Source: Methylovorus mays
GTDB taxonomy: Bacteria; Pseudomonadota; Gammaproteobacteria; Burkholderiales; Methylophilaceae
Direction: 5' to 3'
Assembly: GCF_020531915.1 (NCBI RefSeq)
Contig: NZ_JAJAVG010000008.1
Coordinates: 186,001 to 250,000 of the forward strand
Length of the DNA stretch: 64,000 bases
Shown: in pieces, positions 17,005 through 23,660 of the stretch
Layout: every line of letters starts with the position of its first letter
Position numbering within the stretch: position 1 is the first letter of the stretch
Made by a program: the position numbers and the translations under genes
Notes under the pieces: generated by a model
What the model was told of the DNA's origin: nothing
Seen by the model: only the letters and a program-made list of their open reading frames with translations
Database searches by the model: none

Positions 17005-17381
17005 GCGGCAGCGGCGAGCGTCCGACTCTCGTCGGGCGCTTGCCCCCCCTATTTACTGGAGCGCGTTCAGCGCTCGCCCAAGGGGCCAAGTCATAGTTGC
17101 GATAGCAATCTATGGCGCAGCTGGAAATGGGGGGGGCAAGCGCCGAAGGGCGCGCCGCTGCCGGGTGAATTGGCATGAAGCTCGGCGTTCAGCCGAAGCG
17201 GAGTGGCAAGAGGGCTTCGCCCTGAAGCAGAAGTGGCGTTCAGCCACGCGCTGCGCGGTGAATGGCTTTGACGGGAGGCGTTCAGCCGACTAGAAAAGAC
17301 AGAGGCGGAGCCTCCATCCTGGCACGCACTAGCGGGCAAGGATGGGAAGCAGTCGCGAGACTGATTCGTGAGTGAGCTTGA

Positions 17382-17410
17382 TGATCATGCACGGATCACG
17401 TGCATAATCA
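17382..17410. repeat. Inverted repeat downstream of the structured region (possible oriT element)
   Basis: TGATCATGCACG-GATCA-CGTGCATAATCA, 12-nt arms with one mismatch, in AT-richer DNA. Position upstream of the traD operon makes an oriT inverted repeat possible; no nick site can be recognised. Confidence 0.4.
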
Positions 17411-17523
17411 TAAGGTCAGATCACAAAAGCTTTAACGATTCATGTTTGATAGTTTTGTTTTCCATAACCTGAAGCGCTTATCTCGCAAGAAGGTTGTGTA
17501 AGCATTTTTAATATCAAGAACTC

Positions 17524-17688
17524 ATGAACACAACTCGTCTGAGTATTCCAGTGAAAAAAGTGTACTTCTGCAATGGGGACAAAGCAGTCATACAATTTGC
17601 AGTGTCAATTAGTGCTATGTCCAAAGGCCCTTGTAAGTTAAGCCTATTTTGCGGAGTGATGGGTTGTCAGAATTTAAATTATTACTAG
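17524..17688 (+). CDS. Possible small cysteine-containing protein
   Basis: 54 residues from ATG 17524 (MNTTRLSIPVKKVYFCNGDK ... CKLSLFCGVMGCQNLNYY), four cysteines, no clear ribosome site. It lies in the otherwise empty stretch between the structured region and the gene cassettes. No family recognised; it may be chance. Confidence 0.25.
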   Translation: MNTTRLSIPVKKVYFCNGDKAVIQFAVSISAMSKGPCKLSLFCGVMGCQNLNYY

Positions 17689-17698
17689 ATCACGCTGC

Positions 17699-17728
17699 GT
17701 CTCTATATTAATATTTCAATATAGAGAC
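17699..17728. promoter_or_regulatory. Perfect 11-bp inverted repeat upstream of the cassettes
   Basis: GTCTCTATATT-AATATTTC-AATATAGAGAC. It lies 41 bp before a short leader ORF and may be an operator or a hairpin in the cassette leader. No T run follows it, so a terminator is less likely. Confidence 0.45.
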
Positions 17729-17769
17729 CAATAAACAATAAAACCAATAAAAGACAAGAGGTTACAACT

Positions 17770-17823
17770 ATGCAATTGAAAATATCAATTATTAATATAC
17801 GGACACATGGGTCTTTACATTAA
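17770..17823 (+). CDS. Possible 17-residue leader peptide before the first cassette
   Basis: ATG 17770 with AAGAGG 8 bp upstream encodes MQLKISIINIRTHGSLH and stops 2 bp before the recombination point G/TTAAGC. This recalls the short attI leader ORF of class 1 integrons that boosts translation of the first cassette. The comparison is by position only. Confidence 0.35.
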   Translation: MQLKISIINIRTHGSLH

Positions 17824-17825
17824 CT

Positions 17826-17832
17826 GTTAAGC
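17826..17832 (+). other. Integron-type recombination site at the left cassette boundary (GTTRRRY)
   Basis: GTTAAGC fits the core-site consensus GTTRRRY. The complementary R'' box of the first cassette (GCCTAAC at 18535-18541) pairs with it at 6 of 7 positions, as expected if TTAAGC is the 5' end of the cassette. Could be attI or a secondary site. Confidence 0.55.
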
Positions 17833-17838
17833 CTCTGA

Positions 17839-18540
17839 ATGCCCGGCAAATCCAATCCGTATCTATCCGACCAATGCGTCGCTGTCGGCTGGCCTTTGGA
17901 ACAGTTGACGGTACTGCGAACTCCCCAGAAGCAGTGGCGCCTTGGTGCGGTTGAAACATCAGATCCCGAAGCGATAGCCGCGCTTTACATCGCGAGCTTA
18001 GGCGAATCGTGCTCATGGTGTGAGGGAGCCACGATCAACTTACTTATCAAGGCGGCAGCTCTCGATACTTTGGCACGCCTCAATTCGTTCGATGATCGCG
18101 TCGACGCAGTTCGCCGCTACTTGGGAGCCCAGTTCACGATACTTGCATCCAACATCAGCGAAGTCTTCTCAACCATCGCCACTTCGGACCAAGCTGTGGT
18201 CGAGCGGAACCTGCGGGAAGTGCTGGGTGATCCTTTTGTTCAGGACGCATACCCGCGTGTCCAGCTTTCTTTCGCCTTAGAGCTGCTTCGGGCCATTGAC
18301 CGAAGCAAGCTGCTAGAGATCGCCCAGCGCTTAGCGATGAAGCCGTATGAATATCGGTCAGGGTGGCCAGATCTGACGGTGATAGGAGGGAACGGAGTAC
18401 GCTTCGTGGAAGTAAAGACGACTGATAGATTCCAGGCGTCTCAGCTTAGGTTTGCAACTGAAGTCGCAGAACCTCTCGGGCTGAGGTGCTCAGTTCTGCA
18501 AGTCATCCCAGCGCGGAATGGTGATCACGCAGAGGCCTAA
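17839..18540 (+). CDS. VRR-NUC domain (PD-(D/E)XK nuclease-like) cassette protein
   Basis: 233 residues. The C-terminal 70 residues read as a VRR-NUC nuclease: EYRSGWPDLTVIGGNGVRFVEVKT with the PD and ExK catalytic residues, then QLRFATEVAEPLGLRCSVLQV. The N-terminal 150 residues are helical and carry no motif I know. VRR-NUC domains occur in FAN1-like repair nucleases and in phage or mobile-element nucleases. It is a classic cassette gene: the start is 13 bp inside the cassette, no Shine-Dalgarno is visible, and the stop codon sits in the attC R'' box. Confidence 0.75.
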   Translation: MPGKSNPYLSDQCVAVGWPLEQLTVLRTPQKQWRLGAVETSDPEAIAALYIASLGESCSWCEGATINLLIKAAALDTLARLNSFDDRVDAVRRYLGAQFTILASNISEVFSTIATSDQAVVERNLREVLGDPFVQDAYPRVQLSFALELLRAIDRSKLLEIAQRLAMKPYEYRSGWPDLTVIGGNGVRFVEVKTTDRFQASQLRFATEVAEPLGLRCSVLQVIPARNGDHAEA

Positions 18541-18607
18541 CCACTCCATCGAGCGGATACCCAACCGGCTGCGCCGGTCGGTCACCGCCTATGTCAAACG
18601 TTATCTT
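18535..18607 (+). other. attC-like recombination site of cassette 1
   Basis: Begins with R'' GCCTAAC (overlapping the gene stop), then CCATCGAGCGGA, a central hairpin ACCGGC-TGC-GCCGGT, an L' type CACCGCCTATGTCAAACG and the crossover G/TT at 18600/18601. The TCAAACGTTA ending is that of many integron attC sites. About 70 bp. Confidence 0.75.
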
Positions 18608-18627
18608 TCCAAATTAAAGGTTGCGCC

Positions 18628-19467
18628 ATGAGCTACTGTGCAAATGTGTTCAACGTAATGATCGCTTCTCCAGGCGATGTCGCCTCTGAGCGCTCAATCA
18701 TTCGTGATGTTGTCTACGAATGGAATGCTGTGCATTCGAGCCAACGAAAGACTGTTCTGCTTCCGATAGGTTGGGAATCCCATTCGTCCCCGGAGATGGG
18801 AGCCGCGCCTCAATCCATCATCAATAACCAGATTTTGGAAAAATGTGATCTTTTGGTCGGTGTATTTTGGACGAGGATTGGAACCGCCACAGACGACTTC
18901 GCTAGCGGAACGGTAGAGGAGATAGAAAAGCATGTTGAGTCAGGAAAGCCCGCCATGCTCTACTTTTCCAGCCAACCCGTTGCAATGGATACAGTCGATC
19001 TTGAACAGGTAGCAAGGCTTAGGGCATTTAAAGAGTCTTGTAGGAAACGAGGGCTATATGAGAGTTACGACAGCCATTCAGACTTCAAGGAAAAGTTTTA
19101 TCGTCATCTTCAACTAAAATTAAATCAACATCCTCTGTTCAAAGTGGCCGAAGATGAAATGATTTCTGAAGTAACTGAATCAAAGACGCCGCTTCCCAAC
19201 TTGTCGGGAGAGGCTCGTGTTCTATTGAAAGAGGCACGGCAAGATCCTCACGGTACTATTTTGCATGTTCGGTATATCGGCGGCACCGATATTCAGACTA
19301 ATGGAAAAAATGTCATTCCATCTAACGAACGGAGAGAGATTGCAAAGTGGGAGCAGGCATTGGAGGAGCTGACCGTTCAAGGGCTTGTGGTGGCTCGCGG
19401 TCATAAAGGCGAAGTATTTGAGCTTTCGAATTTTGGCTACCAAATAGCAGACATGATTGCCCTGTAA
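18628..19467 (+). CDS. DUF4062-like (TIR/SIR-type signalling fold) cassette protein
   Basis: 279 residues with AAAGG 8 bp upstream of the ATG. The N-terminus VFNVMIASPGDVASERSIIRDVV, then LPIGWESHSSPEMGAAPQSIINNQILEKCDLLVGVFW and GTVEEIEKHVESGKPAMLYFS, is the DUF4062 pattern found in many STAND and defence-type proteins, a TIR-like Rossmann-type fold. The C-terminal 80 residues (ARVLLKEARQDPHGTI ... ELTVQGLVVARGHKGEVFELSNFGYQIAD) look like a winged-helix module. Second cassette of a two-cassette array. A role in phage defence or stress signalling is inferred from family habits. Confidence 0.75.
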   Translation: MSYCANVFNVMIASPGDVASERSIIRDVVYEWNAVHSSQRKTVLLPIGWESHSSPEMGAAPQSIINNQILEKCDLLVGVFWTRIGTATDDFASGTVEEIEKHVESGKPAMLYFSSQPVAMDTVDLEQVARLRAFKESCRKRGLYESYDSHSDFKEKFYRHLQLKLNQHPLFKVAEDEMISEVTESKTPLPNLSGEARVLLKEARQDPHGTILHVRYIGGTDIQTNGKNVIPSNERREIAKWEQALEELTVQGLVVARGHKGEVFELSNFGYQIADMIAL

Positions 19468-19526
19468 GCATTCAACACGGACTGGCGCATAAAGTCGCGC
19501 CAGCCGGTTAATTCAAACGTTCACCG
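19463..19526 (+). other. attC-like recombination site of cassette 2
   Basis: CGGACTGGCGC, loop ATAAAGTC, GCGCCAGCCGG is a strong central stem, flanked by ATTCAA and by TTAATTCAAACG/TT with the crossover at 19519/19520. The L'/R' side matches attC 1 (TCAAACGTT). The R'' side (CTGTAAG) departs from consensus, so the site may be imperfect. Confidence 0.6.
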
Positions 19527-19576
19527 TCAGCTATGGTATTTATCAGCCAATCGCTTAGGCAAGAATACTCATTCGT

Positions 19577-20476
19577 TTATGTTTCGCGATGCCCTCTCCG
19601 GATAAAATGCTGTAACTCACTTTTAATGTGAGGAGGCATTTCGGAGCGATGCGATACAACTTGAGACGCCGTTGAGAACTCTGGGTATCGATTGGGCTGC
19701 GGTGGTTTTTCAGATTTACTAAATCTCCCCTGGCTTGCCAGCTCAGCCATACGCCTAATCCATCCCTCCACATTATTGATTTTCCCCTGGACAAGGTATT
19801 TTTGAAGCTCATCGGCAATATCTTGTGCGGCCTCACCATTTAACGCGAATTCTGCTATTACGTTCAGGAAGTACTGTTCGTATATGCGAACGAGCGGTCC
19901 CATATTGAGGGTAATGTTGGTGTTGTTGTTTAATATATTGTTACTGTTATTGTTAACCGATAGCGTATGAGTAACGCCCCCATGAGGACTGGGTACGCTA
20001 TCAATAGGGTATGCAGACCCTATTGATAAGCTATTCACCTGCGAATGATCTCTAGAAATGCTTATCCATCGAGATACGTCGAGCCCGCGACTATTGGCAT
20101 CAGAAAGCCACCGCTCACGAAGACTGAATGGAACTTCAAGCAACCGCTCCCGAATTTTCTTATCATGCGTTGGAGAAGGTGCCGCATTGTGATCGAACCA
20201 ACTAGTAACCCACACCCATGACTCCTCAATAATAATTTCCTCAAAGCCTGCCAGGCGTGCCTCAACCAAACTTATCTGGTTAATATCCCATCCCAATCTC
20301 GCGGTGGCCATTCGCTTATTTAACTTGAATACTCCAGAAACGTGGCGATCCTTGCACGTCAGAAAATAGAGGAGCAAAAATTTATCCTCAGTAGTCATAC
20401 TTTCGACTAACTCTTGGCACTCCCAGAAACCTGTTTTGATCATCGCTGATGCTGAGTTGCTGATTGTGCTATTCAT
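19577..20476 (-). CDS. Putative replication/HTH protein of the island
   Basis: 299 residues. The N-terminal part (SMTTEDKFLLLYFLTCKDRHVSGVFKLNKRMATARLGWDINQI) reads like the winged-helix N-terminus of phage replication proteins. A low-complexity Asn tract (NNNSNNILNNNTNI) links it to a helical C-terminal part (AQDIADELQKYLVQGKINNVEGWIRRMAELA) similar in style to DnaD/replisome-organiser tails. The start overlaps the stop of the AlpA-like gene by 4 bp. Island replication during excision is a fair guess; direct evidence is lacking. Confidence 0.6.
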   Translation of the reverse strand: MNSTISNSASAMIKTGFWECQELVESMTTEDKFLLLYFLTCKDRHVSGVFKLNKRMATARLGWDINQISLVEARLAGFEEIIIEESWVWVTSWFDHNAAPSPTHDKKIRERLLEVPFSLRERWLSDANSRGLDVSRWISISRDHSQVNSLSIGSAYPIDSVPSPHGGVTHTLSVNNNSNNILNNNTNITLNMGPLVRIYEQYFLNVIAEFALNGEAAQDIADELQKYLVQGKINNVEGWIRRMAELASQGRFSKSEKPPQPNRYPEFSTASQVVSHRSEMPPHIKSELQHFIRRGHRET

Positions 20477-20781
20477 TCTTGCCCCCTAAAACATGCATTG
20501 AATGGGCGGCCGGGGCGGCCTGCCTTGGGTTTTTGTGAGGGTTTCTTTGGGGAAATTACCGACTGAATTGTCTGACTCGAGTTTGGTAAATAGAATTGCT
20601 TCAGCCAGTCTAGGACATCGCTCTCCAGCCATAAGAGCCGTCTAGATCCTGTTATTTTAATAGGGCAAGGCAATGAGTCAGGGTTGCGAATCAAATCGCT
20701 GTATATAGACGCAGGGGACTTTCTAAGAATCTTACTAAGCTCTTGAACGGTTAATGTTTTTAGTAAATCCGTTGATTGCAT
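20473..20781 (-). CDS. AlpA-like helix-turn-helix regulator/excisionase candidate
   Basis: 102 residues: LKTLTVQELSKILRKSPASIYSDL and RRLLWLESDVLDWLKQFY make a MerR/AlpA-type winged helix of the HTH_17 class used by excisionases and prophage activators; a basic Pro/Lys-rich tail (KKPSQKPKAGRPGRP) follows. Co-transcribed with the replication-like gene. The most likely recombination directionality factor of the island. Confidence 0.7.
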   Translation of the reverse strand: MQSTDLLKTLTVQELSKILRKSPASIYSDLIRNPDSLPCPIKITGSRRLLWLESDVLDWLKQFYLPNSSQTIQSVISPKKPSQKPKAGRPGRPFNACFRGQE

Positions 20782-21082
20782 TTAATTTCTCCAACGAGTT
20801 GGAGCCAGGGCACGCGACCTCCCCCGCTAAGCATGCAAAACTAATATGTGCTTAGCCCATTTTCCGCTCTATAAAACGGTAACTAATCAAACCTTAAGGC
20901 TCAAAAGACGGTGCAATCAGTTATATTTTCTGTTTGGATAGACGTACAGAGACCGCGGTCTTGCGGCTTTTTGACTGGGACTGACCAGTAGACAATGCCA
21001 AGAGCATTGATGCGTTATACGCTTTTGAAATGCTGAGCTACGCTAAGCAATGCAAACAAGATAAAGCTAAGTTTCCCATTCG
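20782..21082. promoter_or_regulatory. Intergenic control region with inverted repeat
   Basis: 301 bp without a gene, upstream of the AlpA-like operon and downstream of a convergent-orientation neighbour. GCTAAGCA (20826-20833) pairs with TGCTTAGC (20849-20856), a likely operator, and ACTGG/CCAGT forms a weaker stem near 20980. No promoter can be named with confidence. Confidence 0.4.
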
Positions 21083-21943
21083 TCAAGATGGTAGATCAGT
21101 CGAACGCTCCCATTTTTTAAATTGTTCGTTTATTTGTAATTTTAAACTATTGAAAACGGAGTTTTGTTTCTCATAATATCCATCTGGATATTCATTACTG
21201 AAATCTAACTCTTTCCGCAATGCCTTAAATACATCATCTTGGGTTACACGCAAACATTGCAACTCATTAAACAACTCAGACTGATATTCAGCATTGAATT
21301 TGTTAAATTTATCCCATGCATCACCTCGTTTCTCGGCATAATGATCTACGAGTTCTGTCTGATGCTCATAGCTAATGTTTAAAGCTTCGAGCACCGCTTT
21401 CGACTTACCAGGAGTTTCGCACCAATTCTTAATCTCAGAAAAAATTCTCTCCTGTTCAAGCAAATGCTTTTGATACAAATCATCAACAATGGTAATTTGA
21501 TGACGCACTTGATTTACAGATGTTGCTCTACTCATAGCAGAAAACATTACCTTTCCAAAAGCAGCTTGAGCAGTTAAAAGAATTTCAGAAGTACTTGGCT
21601 CTACTATAAGAGTTGCTTTAGTCAATTCGTTAAAAAATGGCATAAACCCATCTGCCGGGTTTTGCCCAAGTTCCAATGCGGGAAGTTTTGTTAAATGAGT
21701 AGTGGCCTTATTGTACTCAGAAACCAATTCGAGGTAGATTTTTCGTCTAATCTCATGCGTACGCTCAATAGACTTTTGTTGCGCATCATGCTTTAGCTGC
21801 ATAAGTATTCGAGAAGTATTGCTTTTATTCGATATGAGGACACCAGCCAATGTTGATGTAGTGGCTAGAAGCGCCGTCCAAAATGCAATCGGTATATTAG
21901 AAAGAAAAGTTAATATAGTATTCAAAATTTCACCACTGTGCAT
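21083..21943 (-). CDS. Membrane-anchored coiled-coil protein of unknown function
   Basis: 286 residues. One or two hydrophobic segments near the N-terminus (residues 8-38, IPIAFWTALLATTSTLAGVLI) are followed by a long charged helical region (RILMQLKHDAQQKSIERTHEIRRKIYLELVSEY) and a cytoplasmic helical tail. No family recognised. AT-rich like the rest of this island segment. It is divergent, 38 bp apart, from another small membrane protein; paired membrane proteins next to defence genes are often effectors or sensors, which is only a suggestion here. Confidence 0.6.
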   Translation of the reverse strand: MHSGEILNTILTFLSNIPIAFWTALLATTSTLAGVLISNKSNTSRILMQLKHDAQQKSIERTHEIRRKIYLELVSEYNKATTHLTKLPALELGQNPADGFMPFFNELTKATLIVEPSTSEILLTAQAAFGKVMFSAMSRATSVNQVRHQITIVDDLYQKHLLEQERIFSEIKNWCETPGKSKAVLEALNISYEHQTELVDHYAEKRGDAWDKFNKFNAEYQSELFNELQCLRVTQDDVFKALRKELDFSNEYPDGYYEKQNSVFNSLKLQINEQFKKWERSTDLPS

Positions 21944-21981
21944 TTATAAACGAATCTGTCACTTGAAAAATTGGAAATTAA

Positions 21982-22458
21982 ATGGACAAGAAAATATTAG
22001 AGTGGGTCGAAGTAGCCGCTATCGAAAACATGAAATCTCGCCAGCAAAATATAGATCTGATTACGGCAGAGGCCCATACAACATTAACAATCGGACTCTC
22101 TGCTATTGGAGTCGTATTCGCATATACCGTCCAGAATGTAAATGGAGAGTCAGTAATATTTTATTCTGCTCTGTTTACAACAGTCTATTTGATCGCTTCT
22201 GTTTTGTACTTGGTCTCCAACTGTCTTATTCAAGGAGACTTCCCACCTGTATACAACGAACCAAAAAATTTGAATCAAAAAAATTATTCGTTAGATGAGC
22301 TTAAAGAGTTTGAGCTCCAAAACATGCAGTTAAGGATAGACGAAGCATGCGTCGTCATCCAGAAGAGATCAAAGGCTCTGAATAATGCAAGAAAATTCCT
22401 TGCAGTTTTCCCAATATTGAGCGTGATTTTCTGGCAGTCATTCAAACTTTTAAGTTAA
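21982..22458 (+). CDS. Small three-helix membrane protein of unknown function
   Basis: 158 residues. Two adjacent membrane helices (about 33-51 and 58-80), a soluble helical linker (SLDELKEFELQNMQLRIDEACVVIQKRSKALNNARKF) and a C-terminal helix (FLAVFPILSVIFWQSFKLL). The layout resembles two-helix membrane effectors of nucleotide-signalling defence systems (Pycsar TM or SLATT-like), but no motif proves this. It converges on the microprotein/caspase operon with a 14-bp gap. Confidence 0.55.
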   Translation: MDKKILEWVEVAAIENMKSRQQNIDLITAEAHTTLTIGLSAIGVVFAYTVQNVNGESVIFYSALFTTVYLIASVLYLVSNCLIQGDFPPVYNEPKNLNQKNYSLDELKEFELQNMQLRIDEACVVIQKRSKALNNARKFLAVFPILSVIFWQSFKLLS

Positions 22459-22472
22459 ACGATTTCGCGTTC

Positions 22473-22589
22473 TTATTTCTTACTTGGTGGCGGCTGTGAT
22501 GGCGCCGTAGGTACTGGCCTTGGACTATCTTTCACATAGTCTCTTCTGGACGGAGCGGGCTGAGGTATAGGATTCGGTTTATCGGCCAT
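22473..22589 (-). CDS. Proline-rich microprotein 2 (38 residues)
   Basis: ATG 22589 follows the stop of microprotein 1 after 2 bp (TAATCATG). The peptide starts MADKPNPIPQPAPSRRDYVK and ends in SQPPPSKK; about 34 % is proline and the charged residues are mostly Lys/Arg. It shares NPIPQPxP and a downstream DSP with microprotein 1, so the two are related. No homologue known to me. Position at the end of the TIR/caspase operon suggests a function within that system, for example substrate, inhibitor or adaptor. Confidence 0.5.
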   Translation of the reverse strand: MADKPNPIPQPAPSRRDYVKDSPRPVPTAPSQPPPSKK

Positions 22590-22591
22590 GA

Positions 22592-22669
22592 TTACTTTCT
22601 CACTGGTGGTGAATCATCTTTTTTGAGCGGCTGCGGCTGAGGGATCGGATTATCTGCACAATTACTCAT
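22592..22669 (-). CDS. Proline-rich microprotein 1 (25 residues)
   Basis: The ATG at 22669 lies 1 bp after the caspase-like stop codon (TAA-A-ATG), which favours coupled translation. The peptide starts MSNCADNPIPQPQPLKKDD and ends PPVRK. The core NPIPQPxP recurs in microprotein 2 directly downstream. Too short for standard gene finders. Confidence 0.5.
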   Translation of the reverse strand: MSNCADNPIPQPQPLKKDDSPPVRK

Positions 22670-22670
22670 T

Positions 22671-23660
22671 TTATATGCGTCCAAGGATAGCTAATTTTCT
22701 ATAATGCGCACCCAAAGCAGTTAAACGACAGCTTTGAGAGTTAATTGCCGCATAGTACATATGCAGAGCACCGACTGGATTGACTAGCCCATGTCGGTTA
22801 CATAATTGCAAATCTGCAAATATTCGCGTGTTTTCAGGGTTGGGAGGAATAGCCATTATTGCTTCCGGAACGTTATCTCTATTAGGCTCAAAACTCGGAT
22901 CTAATGCGAAATGATGTGTTTGATCAGGAAAATAGATGGGCAATAACCGAATCACTTCAGCAGGTACTTTAGGTGTGACCTGACGCAAAGTAATAAATGT
23001 TTGCACGTTAGCCTTATACATTGGCCTAGCCTCCCATTCGCCAAGGGTCTGGTCTATGTATGCATAGAGGGAGGCTGGAGTAATGCGCCCAAGAACATCC
23101 GAGCAGCCCCCACCTAATCCTTCAATCATTATCCCTGTAAAAACTCCATGACCATCAGCCTCTTCTGCAAAACCTTCTCTAGAACATGCAGTAAGGATAG
23201 TTACTCCAGGGCCAATTGCTGAAAATGTTCCTCGTAATGCGGGGACTTCACCGGCATAGCCAGACTTACAACTATCTAAAATAATGACAATTGAGCGGAT
23301 TTTAGGATGCGCTTCGTTGGCCAGTGTAAGGATATGAGATAAATCCGCACCCCAATGTGGTCTAGTAGCATCTTGGGAAACGATGAAACCCGCATTGGTT
23401 TTTTCATCAACAATTCCATGGCCAGCAAAAAAAAGAACCACCGTGTCGGCGGGATTCTCGAAGAGCTCTTTAATCTGATCATCCATTACTTGAGCCGTAA
23501 CTTTCTGCTCAGAGCTTAGTAGCTTACGGACATTAAAGTTAGGTGAGCCATCCCCATGCCTCGCCAAAAGATCGCCTATCACTGAGGCATCGGCAACGCA
23601 TCCATTGAGAGGGGCGTTTTCGTAATCGTCAATCCCGATTACCAAGGCCCGTCTCATCAT
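22671..23660 (-). CDS. Caspase-like (C14) protease, probable Thoeris effector
   Basis: 329 residues. The N-terminal 200 residues form a caspase/metacaspase domain: RRALVIGIDDYENAPLNGCVADA, catalytic His in FFAGHG (His81) and catalytic Cys in IILDSCKSG (Cys131), then TILTACSREGFAEE. The C-terminal 130 residues (from about LRQVTPKVP) match no domain I know and may sense a signal or hold the enzyme inactive. The start overlaps the TIR-like gene by 4 bp with GGAGG just upstream. TIR plus caspase-like protease is the gene content described for type IV Thoeris, where a TIR-made cyclic ADP-ribose isomer activates the protease. Confidence 0.82.
   Translation of the reverse strand: MMRRALVIGIDDYENAPLNGCVADASVIGDLLARHGDGSPNFNVRKLLSSEQKVTAQVMDDQIKELFENPADTVVLFFAGHGIVDEKTNAGFIVSQDATRPHWGADLSHILTLANEAHPKIRSIVIILDSCKSGYAGEVPALRGTFSAIGPGVTILTACSREGFAEEADGHGVFTGIMIEGLGGGCSDVLGRITPASLYAYIDQTLGEWEARPMYKANVQTFITLRQVTPKVPAEVIRLLPIYFPDQTHHFALDPSFEPNRDNVPEAIMAIPPNPENTRIFADLQLCNRHGLVNPVGALHMYYAAINSQSCRLTALGAHYRKLAILGRI

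Larger units (their letters stand above)
16399..17365 (+). ncRNA. Candidate large structured RNA (ornate, about 1 kb)
   Basis: The repeats A and B run into a third, non-repeated hairpin field (17005-17365). It contains four stems capped by the same pentaloop GTTCA (17059-17075, 17182-17196, 17233-17247, 17277-17287), a GNRA-type CAGTC-GCGA-GACTG (17350-17363), GAGGC-GGA-GCCTC, AGGGC-TTC-GCCCT, GCGCC-GAAG-GGCGC, and a 9-bp GCGTCCGAC-TCTC-GTCGGGCGC. A long-range 12- to 15-bp pairing joins the run GCTTGCCCCCCC near 17038 to GGGGGGGCAAGC near 17130. Where copies differ, pairs are kept by T-G wobbles that are legal only on the plus strand. No credible protein is encoded. Known giant RNA families (GOLLD, ROOL, HEARO) or plasmid CUP-like repeats are possible relatives. 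Confidence 0.45.

Noticed and set aside
16880-17293. Plus-strand frame of 137 codons, Arg/Gly-rich
   Set aside because: Lies across many hairpins, lacks protein-like composition and a ribosome site.
22473-22669. CRISPR-like or simple proline-codon repeat
   Set aside because: The repeated motif is short and occurs only twice, in two separate ORFs with own starts and stops; better explained as paralogous microproteins.
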